From an uncultured Clostridia bacterium (lineage in GTDB: Bacteria > Bacillota > Clostridia > TANB77 > CAG-508), in the NCBI GenBank assembly GCA_934167965.1, contig CAKPMJ010000002.1:217724-281723 (forward strand): 64,000 bases of DNA. The letters run 5' to 3'. The position numbers and the translations under genes were made by a program. The notes under the pieces were generated by a model. The model searched no databases. It was given only the letters and a program-made list of their open reading frames with translations, and was not told the origin of the DNA. Shown in pieces: positions 37,301 through 45,315 of the stretch (the first letter of the stretch is position 1; each line of letters begins with the position of its first letter).

Positions 37301-39097
37301 TAATTTATCTTTTGTTTGTGTTACCTTACATTCTAAAGTTAATGTATCACTATCTATATCTGTACCAAGTGCTGATAACGCTATTGGTGTTGCACTTTTC
37401 ATTTTTAGTACTAATTTGTTATCAGTATAAGATTCTACTTCATAGATATTTCCTTTTGATGATGTTATTGTATCTCCAACTGCTAAAGTACTTTCTAATC
37501 CTTTTGGTAATTGGTCAACTACTTTTGACGCATACCCATCAATATCTCCTTCATTGTATATTTTTATTTCATATGTTACTTTATATCCTGTCTTTACAAC
37601 TACTGGGTCTTTTCTATGTTTATATGTTGCTGTATCTGGTATTGTTGAAGTATCCACAGTTATGTTTCTTGTTGCATCTTTCTCATCTTCATTTATTATA
37701 GAAACAATATTTCCACTTGAATCTTTTACTTGTTTTATTATTTTTCTTAAAGCTAAATCAAATACATTTTCATTTGTAAATACTACTTCTGCTTCTTTAG
37801 CTTTATTTCCTCTTACTAATTCAACTAATGGTTGTTCTGTTTGACTAGATGCTGTCCATAAAGTTTGTGTTGTTGTATTAGCATCATAGTTTACTTGTAT
37901 TTTTACATTTCCATTTGTTGATGCTGGAATTTTATCAATATATATATCAGTTCCTGTTGCTGTTGAACTAACATCATATCCTGTTTGTTTTGTTGTTCCT
38001 GTTATATCATATACTTCTATATCTTTTATACTTACAAGTCCAGTTGAACCTAATTTTATTGGTCCTACTTTATATGTATTATCAGCATTTTTTACTATCT
38101 TAGCTTTTGAACGATCTATTGTTACTGTTCCTTCTGTTTCTTTTCCTACATAATCATCATTTTTCTTTGCCTCATCTACTAAATAATTATATAATAATGA
38201 TGCTTGCTCTTGATACATTTTTCCTACTGTATTTAATCCTGTAATTGCATTTATTCCCTCATCATAGTTTACTAATGGTCCTTCATAAATTTTTGATTTT
38301 GTTATATCATCATCTTGATATTTAGTGTAATTTAACCAAGAAGTAATATTTCCATCAGTACCATTTTCATATAAATTATATTCTACATCTATAGGTGCTT
38401 TATAATCATAGTTTGTAAAATACCATAATACTGATTGTTGTACAGCTTCAATCAATTCATCTGGCATTATAAAATCTTTACTTTCATATGTATAACCATA
38501 ATTACATGTATTATCTGATATAAAATCTTTATCTCCATTATATACATATTTATTTTCTGTATTTTTTTCTATATTTATTTTCTTGAAAAACTCATCTTTG
38601 TCTGTTTCGCCTGGTATATAGAAATTATCAAGTAGCCAAACTATTTCTGAATAATATTTTTCTATATTGCTAGTTGCATTATGAGGATTTAATATAGTTT
38701 TTATTTCAGAAATATTTGTACTTTTATTATTAGTATTTCTTAGATTATTAGATTTATCATACTCTACAGTATCTTCTTTATGTGCATTCCATGTTGTTCC
38801 TTCCTTAGTGTTTAAGCAATAGAAATTATTTCCAATAATTGTATTATCTGTTTTGCTTTTTACTTCTAATAATTGAAAAATATTTTTAACTCCATTTAAT
38901 TCATAAATTCCTTTATTTTCAAAGCTACTCGTACTGTTATTATATATTACTCTCATATCCTGCATCTTTGCAAATAAGTTACCTGTTCTAACATCATCTC
39001 TAGCCTTACCATAAACCATACTACTTGCCAAGCTCAAAATCATTAAAGTGCTCATAGTTAAACTTAAAATAATTTTTCTTAAATGTTTCAATTTCAT
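34334..39097 (-). CDS. thioester-domain surface protein with repeated DUF11-like modules
   Basis: A 1,587-aa secreted adhesin-like protein. A signal peptide (LRKIILSLTMSTLMILSLAS) is followed by a Cys-Gln thioester domain: the reactive Cys is in FYCLN near residue 94 and the partner Gln in AVQQSVLWYFT near 218. Such domains form a covalent bond with host or other surface amines. Then come five related beta-sandwich modules of roughly 210-240 aa, each opening with FDLALRK-like sequence (near residues 450, 690, 935, 1170 and 1380) and most closing with Asp-rich EDDDDFE or DDEDYDN segments. The C-terminus has TKTGVTEN, a hydrophobic helix and KKFVL: a sorting-signal layout without a canonical LPxTG. 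The start at 39097 follows AAAGGAAGG. Confidence 0.85.
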   Translation of the reverse strand: MKLKHLRKIILSLTMSTLMILSLASSMVYGKARDDVRTGNLFAKMQDMRVIYNNSTSSFENKGIYELNGVKNIFQLLEVKSKTDNTIIGNNFYCLNTKEGTTWNAHKEDTVEYDKSNNLRNTNNKSTNISEIKTILNPHNATSNIEKYYSEIVWLLDNFYIPGETDKDEFFKKINIEKNTENKYVYNGDKDFISDNTCNYGYTYESKDFIMPDELIEAVQQSVLWYFTNYDYKAPIDVEYNLYENGTDGNITSWLNYTKYQDDDITKSKIYEGPLVNYDEGINAITGLNTVGKMYQEQASLLYNYLVDEAKKNDDYVGKETEGTVTIDRSKAKIVKNADNTYKVGPIKLGSTGLVSIKDIEVYDITGTTKQTGYDVSSTATGTDIYIDKIPASTNGNVKIQVNYDANTTTQTLWTASSQTEQPLVELVRGNKAKEAEVVFTNENVFDLALRKIIKQVKDSSGNIVSIINEDEKDATRNITVDTSTIPDTATYKHRKDPVVVKTGYKVTYEIKIYNEGDIDGYASKVVDQLPKGLESTLAVGDTITSSKGNIYEVESYTDNKLVLKMKSATPIALSALGTDIDSDTLTLECKVTQTKDKLKHYMTNIAYISEAKDSTGTEQVQDRKNTESKPSNYPNKVQDDLNGTTPQYTGNDSNKSIYTDTNNTEYYEGQEDDDDFETVVLLPQEFDLKLIKYIAEINGVDTGKRNITVDSSKLNTKGTDGKKITTANYNVSKLPITVKTGDIVKYTFRIYNEADVDGYASEISENIPEGLEYLYSTLTTDAEIDADTTLSAEEKAAIKFNRNQLWAFDSSDTTGKTIKTTYLSKDTSATNLIKAFDKSKINDLDAEGFTKGLHYKEVSVMFKVTSTDSTKVIRNEAAITEDTDKDGNSIDDRDSDTEKWKKEDSDENYDGDQNPKYKEDDEDYDNIKLARYDLSLRKFIAAISEDANIEEGEYLTDNGKIDGKYTRAPQVDTSKLKTGAEQTAIYNHPKNAVSVNKGDYVLYTIRVYNEGDQDGYASKITDYLPEYLNYIDGTFNSNNGWVYNSTDRSVTTDKLKYVSGSTTNELKAYDRVNDKLDYRDVQILCRVSDSAIINTNITNIAEIAEYQDKNGNVVNPDADSTSNNIKLPTDRPGYEGDRSGKNASDKYYPGQEDDDDFEKVIVPEVNFDLALRKFITNISGEDVTTRIPEVKFADNKITYEHPKDVVKVVVGDTVTYTLRIFNEGKINGFAQTITDDIPEYLEYLPKNATNVAYRWKMYDKEGNETTEVKDAAKIVSDYTSKENGEKMMANSDGKITTNPNLLKAFDSSKEISKTNPAYVDLKVAFKVKDPNSSKYIIKNKAQISEDADEKGNKVDDIDSVPDKWNEGEDDQDYENVSVQYFDLALLKYVSEVKVTEDGTTTTTKTGNKGDKNDIIPKVEIHRKKMKTTKVKFIYTIKVTNEGDIPGYAKEITDYIPKGLEFYEEDNKGWTKKEDGVITTNLLADKLLQPGKSATVKVTFRWKNSENNMGVKTNIAEISDDENEKEIPDRDSTPGNKKEGEDDIDDADVILSTKTGVTENVIKYVSGAAIILLVLAGGVVLIKKFVL

Positions 39098-39174
39098 ATA
39101 TATACCTTCCTTTATATTATATTTATTTATCACATTTTAAAAAGTGGTATTATTAAATACACTCCTACATATTT

Positions 39175-39203
39175 ATTATATTATAAAGTGCCTTTTAAAT
39201 CAA
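39175..39203 (-). promoter_or_regulatory. probable promoter of the thioester-protein gene
   Basis: Minus strand TTGATT (39203..39198), 17 nt, TATAAT (39180..39175). An overlapping second TATAAT lies 5 nt upstream with a shorter spacer. The leader would be about 70 nt. Confidence 0.5.
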
Positions 39204-39288
39204 GCATTTTTCGAGATTTAACTGCATTTTTTTACAAAAATTTTCATTATTTTTTATATTTCTATTTTTTTGTATGAAAGGATTAAAG

Positions 39289-40536
39289 ATGTTTAAAAAA
39301 TACATACTTACAATTATTCTTGTACTAACTATAATATGTCCAATTTCTTATGCTGATGATGTTTTTGAAGAAAAAACATTGTCTAAAGAAGAATTGCAAA
39401 ATACAATGGAAGCTTCAAATAACCTTCATGATGTCCCTACTATAAACGCTAGGCATGCAATAGTAATTGAAAGAAATTCAAAATCAATACTTTATGGTAA
39501 AAAAGAGACTGAACAATGTAAAATGGCTTCTACTACAAAAATTATGACCGCAATTGTTACTATTGAAAACTCAAATTTAAAAGATACTGTAACTGTTTCA
39601 AAAAAATCCGCAGGTACTGGTGGGTCTAGACTTGGATTATGCACTAATGATAAAATAACTGTAGAAAGTTTACTATATGGTCTTATGATGTGTTCAGGAA
39701 ATGATTCTGCTGTTGCACTTGCCGAACACCTTGGAGGAAGTATTGAAGGATTTTCTGATTTAATGAATAATAAAGCTAATGAATTAGGCTTATTTTCCAC
39801 TCATTTTGTAACTCCTCATGGACTAGATAATGATGACCACTACACTACTGCTTATGATTTAGCTATTCTTACTAACTATGCACTCTCAAATAAAATCTTT
39901 GCAAAAATTGTTAGAACAAAAACTTTTACAATAACTATAAATAATCATACGAAGTCTTTAAGAAATACAAATGAACTCCTTGGCAATCTTGACGGTATTT
40001 ATGGTGTAAAAACTGGCTTTACTAACGGGGCAAACCGTTGTCTTGTAACAAGTTGTAAACGAGGAAACCTTGATATAATTTGTGTTGTACTTGGTTGTGA
40101 TACTAAAAAAGATAGGACTCGAGATAGTATTAAATTAATAAATTATATTTTTAATAATTTTACTGTAATAAATGTAAAAGACATAATTGATAGTGATTTT
40201 AAAAAATGGAATGAAGAACATAAAAACTCATTTTATATAGATAAAGGACTATCTAACACTTTAGATTTATATTTAAATGAAAATAGTATTCCATACAAAT
40301 CTATAGCAATAAATAATAAAGATATAGGTACTATATCTACTTCTATAAAATTCGAATCTCAATATACTGCACCATTGCCTTGCAATAATGTAATTGGTAA
40401 ATTATCTTTTAATGTAAATAATATAGAATATTTTTCTGTTGATATTTTAAATTCCAATGAAATACAAAAAAAGAATATATTTACTTACTATTTTGAGCTC
40501 ATTAGAAATTTTATTAATTATTTATGTATAAAATAA
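39289..40536 (+). CDS. D-alanyl-D-alanine carboxypeptidase (S11, DacF/PBP5 type)
   Basis: An exported penicillin-binding protein of 415 aa that removes the terminal D-Ala from peptidoglycan stem peptides. A signal peptide (MFKKYILTIILVLTIICPISYA) leads into the S11 domain with STTK (Ser81/Lys84), SGN near 137 and KTG near 241. The C-terminal region (about 290-415) is a PBP5-type beta domain ending in a hydrophobic, possibly amphipathic membrane helix (FELIRNFINYLCI). The start at 39289 is chosen because GAAAGGATTAAAG precedes it. A GCATT-N16-CATTATT sequence upstream (near 39223..39250) only partly resembles a forespore sigma-F/G promoter, so a sporulation role like DacF is possible but unproven. 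Confidence 0.92.
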   Translation: MFKKYILTIILVLTIICPISYADDVFEEKTLSKEELQNTMEASNNLHDVPTINARHAIVIERNSKSILYGKKETEQCKMASTTKIMTAIVTIENSNLKDTVTVSKKSAGTGGSRLGLCTNDKITVESLLYGLMMCSGNDSAVALAEHLGGSIEGFSDLMNNKANELGLFSTHFVTPHGLDNDDHYTTAYDLAILTNYALSNKIFAKIVRTKTFTITINNHTKSLRNTNELLGNLDGIYGVKTGFTNGANRCLVTSCKRGNLDIICVVLGCDTKKDRTRDSIKLINYIFNNFTVINVKDIIDSDFKKWNEEHKNSFYIDKGLSNTLDLYLNENSIPYKSIAINNKDIGTISTSIKFESQYTAPLPCNNVIGKLSFNVNNIEYFSVDILNSNEIQKKNIFTYYFELIRNFINYLCIK

Positions 40537-40537
40537 T

Positions 40538-40572
40538 GGACTACAATTAACTTGTAGCCCTATTTTTATTTT
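40538..40572. terminator. bidirectional terminator between dacF-like gene and hisS
   Basis: Stem GGACTACAA / TTGTAGCCC (one mismatch) with a 5-nt loop, followed by TATTTTTATTTT on the plus strand. It lies between two convergent stop codons and can also serve hisS. Confidence 0.75.
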
Positions 40573-41873
40573 ATAATTTTTATTACTTCTTCTAAAGAAA
40601 TTTGTTGTTGCTCACCTGTTTGCATATCTTTTAAAGTAACAATATTATTTTTTTCCTCATCTTCTCCTAATACGATAGTATAAGGTACTTGAAGTTTGTC
40701 CGCATATTTAAATTTAGCTTTTATTTTCTTATTTTCCAAGTACATTTGTGTATTTATGCCATTTTTTCTTAGCACATTTGCAACTTTAGTAGCATATTCA
40801 AGGTCTTCAGACATTGATACAACAAGTACTTCTGAAATAGATTTTTTATCTGCTTTTATTAGTCCTAAATCATATATTTGGTCAAAAAATCTTGTCAATC
40901 CTATAGATATTCCAACTCCTGGAAGTTTTCTATTAGTGTAATATTCTGCTAAATTATCATATCTACCTCCTGAACATACACTACCTAATTTTCTATAATC
41001 ATCTAAAAATGTCTCATATACTGTACCTGTGTAATAATCCAGTCCTCTCGCTATTGTTAAATCTATCTTAAAATTAGTGTCTGGAACATTAAATAGCCTA
41101 ATATATTTTATAACTTCTTTTAGGTCTTTTAATCCCTCTTGAAAAATATCATCTTTAATGTTTAATTTATCTAAACCATATAGCTTTTCATCTGTGTTCC
41201 CTTGAATTTCTATAAAGTTCATAATCTTTTCTATTGATTCATTTTCCACATTTAATTTTTGTAATTCTTCTATTACGGCTTCTTTTCCTATTTTTTCTAG
41301 TTTATCTATTATTCTTAATATTTCTGTTGATTTATCTTTTAGTTCTAGACTTGAAAATAATCCATTTAATATTTTTCTATTATTTATACAAATAGTAAAT
41401 TTTTCAAATCCCATCTCTTTAAATGTGTTATATATAACTGCTGGAAGTTCTGCATCATTTAAATTGCTTAGTTCTCCATCTCCTATTATATCTATATCAC
41501 ATTGATAAAATTCTCTAAATCTTCCTTTTTGTGGTCTTTCACCTCTATATACTTTTCCTATTTGATATCTTCTAAATGGAAATGATAAATCATTATAATT
41601 TTTTGCAACATATTTAGATAATGGTACTGTTAAGTCAAATCTTAAACTTAAATCATTATCTCCTTTGTTAAATCTATATATTTGTTTTTCTGTTTCCCCT
41701 CCTGCTTTTGCAAGTAATACATTCGAATCTTCTATAACAGGTGTATCTAATGGTAAAAATCCAAATTTTTCATATGACTTTTGGATTTTTTCTTTTATTT
41801 GATTAAATATTATTTGTTCTTGTGGTAACAACTCCATAAACCCAGGAAGTGTACGAGGTTCAACTCTATCCAT
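40566..41873 (-). CDS. hisS: histidyl-tRNA synthetase
   Basis: A class II aminoacyl-tRNA synthetase of 435 aa that charges tRNA-His. Motif 2 is in YRGERPQKGRFREFYQCDIDIIG, the histidine-binding motif is GLDYYTGTVYETF, and the N-terminal FDLTVPLSKYVA is also conserved. The C-terminal anticodon-binding domain begins near VLVVSMSEDLEYA. No T-box leader is visible: it starts 14 nt after the HD gene stop with an AGAGGAGG site and is the last gene of the sigH-HD-hisS transcript. Confidence 0.96.
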   Translation of the reverse strand: MDRVEPRTLPGFMELLPQEQIIFNQIKEKIQKSYEKFGFLPLDTPVIEDSNVLLAKAGGETEKQIYRFNKGDNDLSLRFDLTVPLSKYVAKNYNDLSFPFRRYQIGKVYRGERPQKGRFREFYQCDIDIIGDGELSNLNDAELPAVIYNTFKEMGFEKFTICINNRKILNGLFSSLELKDKSTEILRIIDKLEKIGKEAVIEELQKLNVENESIEKIMNFIEIQGNTDEKLYGLDKLNIKDDIFQEGLKDLKEVIKYIRLFNVPDTNFKIDLTIARGLDYYTGTVYETFLDDYRKLGSVCSGGRYDNLAEYYTNRKLPGVGISIGLTRFFDQIYDLGLIKADKKSISEVLVVSMSEDLEYATKVANVLRKNGINTQMYLENKKIKAKFKYADKLQVPYTIVLGEDEEKNNIVTLKDMQTGEQQQISLEEVIKIIK

Positions 41874-41887
41874 CTAAATTCCTCCTC

Positions 41888-42442
41888 TTATATATCATAA
41901 AAATATGTACTTTCTAAATCTGCCTCATGAGTAAGTAATGCAATTGGATATTTTTTATATGCTGCACCAATTGTATTATATAGTTCTTTTGGTTCTGTAT
42001 ATCCCATATGCCATCTTATTGCATATTTCTCTTCTGGTGTTAATTTAATATATTCAGTAATCATCATTACTGATTTTTCCCCATGTCCATAAGGTATAGT
42101 ATCATCTATTGTATAATATGGTACTTTTTCCCACACCCCTAAGGCATTTTTTGCATTTCTGTAATCAACTTTATAAAAGTTTGCTTTACATATATCATGA
42201 AGTAATGCAATTAATATTATTGATTCTTCTGGCGTATTTATTGGTATAACTGCTGTACTAGCTTTTTGTTTTAATATTTCGTAAACCTTCATACTATGTT
42301 CAAGCAATCCTTTCTCATAGCACCCATGAAACCTTGTACTTGCAGGTGCAGTAAAGAAATCTGTCTTTTTTATAAATTCTATTAAATCTTCTATTCCTTC
42401 TCTTTTTGTACTTTTTAATAATTCTGTAAATTTTTCTTCCAT
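41888..42442 (-). CDS. HD-domain phosphohydrolase
   Basis: A 184-aa protein with the HD metal-binding signature: first His in HGCYEKGLLEHS, His-Asp in LIALLHDICKANF, a further His in IPYGHGEKS and a C-terminal Asp in THEADLEST. HD proteins hydrolyse phosphate esters, often of nucleotides or nucleic acids; the substrate is unknown. It sits 1 nt after the sigH stop and upstream of hisS in the same operon, which does not reveal its role. The ribosome binding site GGGAG overlaps the end of sigH. Confidence 0.85.
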   Translation of the reverse strand: MEEKFTELLKSTKREGIEDLIEFIKKTDFFTAPASTRFHGCYEKGLLEHSMKVYEILKQKASTAVIPINTPEESIILIALLHDICKANFYKVDYRNAKNALGVWEKVPYYTIDDTIPYGHGEKSVMMITEYIKLTPEEKYAIRWHMGYTEPKELYNTIGAAYKKYPIALLTHEADLESTYFYDI

Positions 42443-42443
42443 C

Positions 42444-43097
42444 TTAATCTCCCAATTTATTTTTAACTTTTTGTGCTTTTTTTCTTATTCTTTGAATTGC
42501 AGTATCTACTGATTTTACTTTTGCTCCAAGTCTGGTTGCAATTTTCGCGTAAGATTCCCCATTCTTATAATATTTTAATACCTTTTTTTCAAAGTCACTT
42601 AATTTTTCATCAATATCTTTTTCTACGGAATCAAAATATTCTTTTTTTGTTATTATTTCTAACGGATCTTCAGCATTTTTATTTGTATCTAATATTTCTA
42701 TTATTGTTGTATCACTCTCTCCCTCATCATAAGCATTTGCATTTAATGATACAGATGAATTAAGTGGTATATGTTTTTGTCTATTAGAATTTTTTACAGC
42801 TGTTATTAATTGCCTTTCTATACACATATTTGCAAATGTTTTAAATGAATTTTGCTTTTCAGCATCAAATGATTTTACTGCCTTATATAAACCAATATAC
42901 CCTTCTTGCAATATGTCGTCTTTTTCTGAGCCAACCATAAAAAATTTGTTGGCTTTCATACTTACTATATCTTTATATCTGCCCATTAAGCAATCTAATG
43001 CTTGTTCATTTTGATTTTTAACGGCTTCTTGAATTAATATTTCGTCTGTCATATTTTTATATTTTTCTTCAAATTGAAAAATATTTGTGTCTTCCAT
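42444..43097 (-). CDS. sigH: RNA polymerase sigma factor SigH-like
   Basis: A 217-aa sigma-70 family protein without region 1, matching the sporulation/transition-state sigma-H group. Region 2 carries the core-binding and -10 recognition helices (DDILQEGYIGLYKAVKSFD, then FKTFANMCIERQLITAVK), and region 4 ends with YAKIATRLGAKVKSVDTAIQRIRKK, the helix-turn-helix that reads the -35. In the Firmicutes this factor starts sporulation and adaptation programmes. It is the first gene of an operon with an HD protein and hisS and has a near-perfect sigma-A promoter. The position away from the rpmG-secE operon differs from Bacillus. Confidence 0.88.
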   Translation of the reverse strand: MEDTNIFQFEEKYKNMTDEILIQEAVKNQNEQALDCLMGRYKDIVSMKANKFFMVGSEKDDILQEGYIGLYKAVKSFDAEKQNSFKTFANMCIERQLITAVKNSNRQKHIPLNSSVSLNANAYDEGESDTTIIEILDTNKNAEDPLEIITKKEYFDSVEKDIDEKLSDFEKKVLKYYKNGESYAKIATRLGAKVKSVDTAIQRIRKKAQKVKNKLGD

Positions 43098-43129
43098 AAC
43101 TGTTCCTCCGCTTTTTAAAGTATAACTGT

Positions 43130-43158
43130 ATTATATTCATAAGATATAGTAATGTCAA
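43130..43158 (-). promoter_or_regulatory. promoter of sigH
   Basis: Minus strand TTGACA (43158..43153), 17 nt, TATAAT (43135..43130). Both hexamers are consensus. Confidence 0.85.
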
Positions 43159-43189
43159 GTGTTTTAAGAGATTTTTTCTGTTTTTCGTC

Positions 43190-43216
43190 ACTAATTTACA
43201 ATTTTTTCATAATATA
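43190..43216 (+). promoter_or_regulatory. sigma-K-like promoter candidate
   Basis: Plus strand AC (43190..43191), 16 nt, CATAATATA (43208..43216), fitting the mother-cell sigma-K pattern AC-N16/17-CATAnnnTA. It lies about 45 nt before the Cys-rich gene at 43259. No good sigma-A pair is seen here. Confidence 0.4.
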
Positions 43217-43258
43217 TATTAAGCAAGCAATTTGCTATATATTTTTAGGAGGTTTTGT

Positions 43259-43681
43259 ATGGAAGAGAATAATATGATGAGACCAAACCCTCATTGTCCT
43301 GTTGTAGACATAGATGGTTTTGTATCTAATGGAAAACAATTTGACCTTGACATAAGTTTGCCAGAAGACAATAGGGATGTAATATTTGGTACAATAAAAA
43401 ATTGTTTTAAAGAACCAGTAAAAGATGCAGTAGTTAAGCTAATAGAAATAGAATTCTGCAAAGAAGGAATAAGAAAAAGAATACCTGTATCTCATACTTT
43501 TACAGATGAACATGGAGAGTTTGTTTTTGGACCTCTTTGCCCTGGTAAAGAGTATGCAATCGATATATGGGTTAATGATGTTAAACACTTTAAAGTTTGT
43601 ACAAAAGGACATCGTGAAGGAGATTGCCTAAAAGGTAAACCAAATGATAAATGTGATTGTTTTAGAAATGATAAAAAATAG
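43259..43681 (+). CDS. Cys-rich protein with carboxypeptidase-regulatory/Cna-B-like domain
   Basis: A 140-aa protein with no signal peptide. The middle (IFGTIKNCFKEPVKDAVVKL, then FTDEHGEFVFGPLCPGKEYAIDI) is a transthyretin-like/CarboxypepD_reg beta-sandwich of the kind found in Clostridia as small spore- or surface-associated proteins. Cys residues occur at the N-terminus (HCPVVD), in the domain and in the tail (GDCLKGKPNDKCDCF), which would suit cross-linking into a spore layer. An AGGAGG site at 6 nt decides the start. A sigma-K-like promoter upstream supports a spore-coat role, but this is inference. Confidence 0.7.
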   Translation: MEENNMMRPNPHCPVVDIDGFVSNGKQFDLDISLPEDNRDVIFGTIKNCFKEPVKDAVVKLIEIEFCKEGIRKRIPVSHTFTDEHGEFVFGPLCPGKEYAIDIWVNDVKHFKVCTKGHREGDCLKGKPNDKCDCFRNDKK

Positions 43682-43710
43682 AAAAAATGGGGATATGCTC
43701 CCCATTTTTT
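43682..43710. terminator. bidirectional terminator
   Basis: AAAAAATGGGGA / TCCCCATTTTTT with a 5-nt loop, between the convergent Cys-rich and acidic coiled-coil genes. Confidence 0.85.
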
Positions 43711-45298
43711 ATTTTCTTTTTTTCTTTGAACTTAAATCTTCCTCATCTTCATCTTCGTCATCAAAGTCTATATTATCATATCCGTCGTCTTCATCATCAA
43801 ACCCATATTCATAGTCTTCAAAGTCTTCATCGTCAAGGTCATCAATGTCTTCACTATCTTCTTTCTCTTCTATTTCTTCATCAGAATCATCATCTACTAA
43901 ATCATCTTCAAAATTATAAAATCCCAAAATTTGATCTATTTCCTTATCTTTTTCTTCAGTAACTTCCTCATCTTCTGTTTCTTCTTCAGTGTGTTCTTGT
44001 TGTTCTTCTATCTCTTCATTTTCCTCTTCATCTTCGTCATCATCAAAGTCTATATTATTATACATATCTTCAATTTCTTTATCTTCAATTTTCTCTATTT
44101 TGTCATTATATTTCAATATTGGTTCATATTCTGACAAGTCTCTTCCATAAACATCTACAACACTATTTTTAAATGATGCAAATATTTTTTGCATTCCTTC
44201 TAATCTCCAATAATCAGGATATATTACTGTACCTATAACATTTAATCTGCTAATATTATTTTCAAATTCCTTTTCTTGTTCTTCTAAGTCATATAAATAC
44301 TCCGAATGATATAAATCCTTATACATTTTCTTTGTAACCTTGCCTGCTATTTCCTTTGTCAACAATGTATATAAATTTCTTATCTGTTCTAAATCTTGTT
44401 CTAAGTTTTTGCATGCCTCACTCATGAGTTTTTTGTGTTCTTTTTGCCCACCAACTATATTTAGTCTTTCATTATCTAAAAATAATGTTAAATAATCTTT
44501 CATTGCATTTAAGAAGTTTAATTTACTTTGCGAATCTTTTATTAATTTTTTGTGTTTTTCTGTTTTTATTGTATCATTTTTAATTTCTGTTAATAGTTTT
44601 TTAGTTTTGTCATATACTGTACACAAAATTTCTGTTTCTTTTTCTTCTATATCTGTTTCTAAATCTATTGCTTTTCCAATTGCAGTTAAATCAAATGGAA
44701 TTTTTTCTTTAGAGCCGTTTTTCATTACTTTTTCCTGTATTTCTTCTTGAATATTGTTTTCTGCTTTAAAAAAATTTTTTACTTCCTCAACTTTTTCTGG
44801 ACTGATTCCATTAAGGTTAGCAATTGTCTCTTTTAATGTTTTCTGATATTCCCCCTCTACAATTCTTCTACTTCTGCTACATTGATTTCTATCTGTAGTT
44901 TTGTCATTAAAAAGATTTAATTCCTGTATAAAAGTTTCCCCATTTTCTTTCATTTCTTCATTGTTTCGCTTAGTCTCTTCTTCTATTTTATCTAATCTCT
45001 TTTTCAAATTATCAACATTTTCATCTATATTTTCAAATATGTTATTTCTATTTTCCTGTAATTTAGTATTTTTGTTTGATAATGCTTCTTGTTTATTTTG
45101 CACTTCTTTTATTTTTTTTATTATTTGGTCATATTCTGCAATAATTTCATCTTCATTTTTTACTGCTTCTTGATATTTTTCTATTTTCTCTACCAATTCC
45201 ACAAAATTCGAATAATTACTTTTTAGATTATTTTTTTCATCATATCCGAAAAGTTTTGCAAAATACCTTTCTAATACTATTGCATTTCTTTCATACAT
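43709..45298 (-). CDS. hypothetical acidic coiled-coil protein, 529 aa
   Basis: I do not recognise the family. It has no signal peptide or membrane helix. Residues about 40-140 and 210-310 are strongly helical and rich in Glu/Lys/Asn heptads, so it probably forms an extended coiled coil. A folded middle segment (DLTAIGKAIDLETDIEE, VIGTVIYPDYWRLEGMQKIF) precedes a very acidic tail (about 410-520) made of Asp/Glu runs interrupted by short aromatic motifs such as YNNIDFDDDEDEEE and YDNIDFDDEDEDEED; it ends SSKKKRK. It is followed 18 nt upstream by a GGDEF protein gene, so the two share a transcript. A scaffold or nucleic-acid/metal-binding role can only be guessed. Confidence 0.7.
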   Translation of the reverse strand: MYERNAIVLERYFAKLFGYDEKNNLKSNYSNFVELVEKIEKYQEAVKNEDEIIAEYDQIIKKIKEVQNKQEALSNKNTKLQENRNNIFENIDENVDNLKKRLDKIEEETKRNNEEMKENGETFIQELNLFNDKTTDRNQCSRSRRIVEGEYQKTLKETIANLNGISPEKVEEVKNFFKAENNIQEEIQEKVMKNGSKEKIPFDLTAIGKAIDLETDIEEKETEILCTVYDKTKKLLTEIKNDTIKTEKHKKLIKDSQSKLNFLNAMKDYLTLFLDNERLNIVGGQKEHKKLMSEACKNLEQDLEQIRNLYTLLTKEIAGKVTKKMYKDLYHSEYLYDLEEQEKEFENNISRLNVIGTVIYPDYWRLEGMQKIFASFKNSVVDVYGRDLSEYEPILKYNDKIEKIEDKEIEDMYNNIDFDDDEDEEENEEIEEQQEHTEEETEDEEVTEEKDKEIDQILGFYNFEDDLVDDDSDEEIEEKEDSEDIDDLDDEDFEDYEYGFDDEDDGYDNIDFDDEDEDEEDLSSKKKRK

Positions 45299-45315
45299 AC
45301 TTAATTACCTCCATC

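Noticed and set aside
41874..43097. T-box leader controlling hisS
   Set aside because: hisS starts 14 nt after the HD gene with no room for a leader, and the sigH leader lacks T-box elements.
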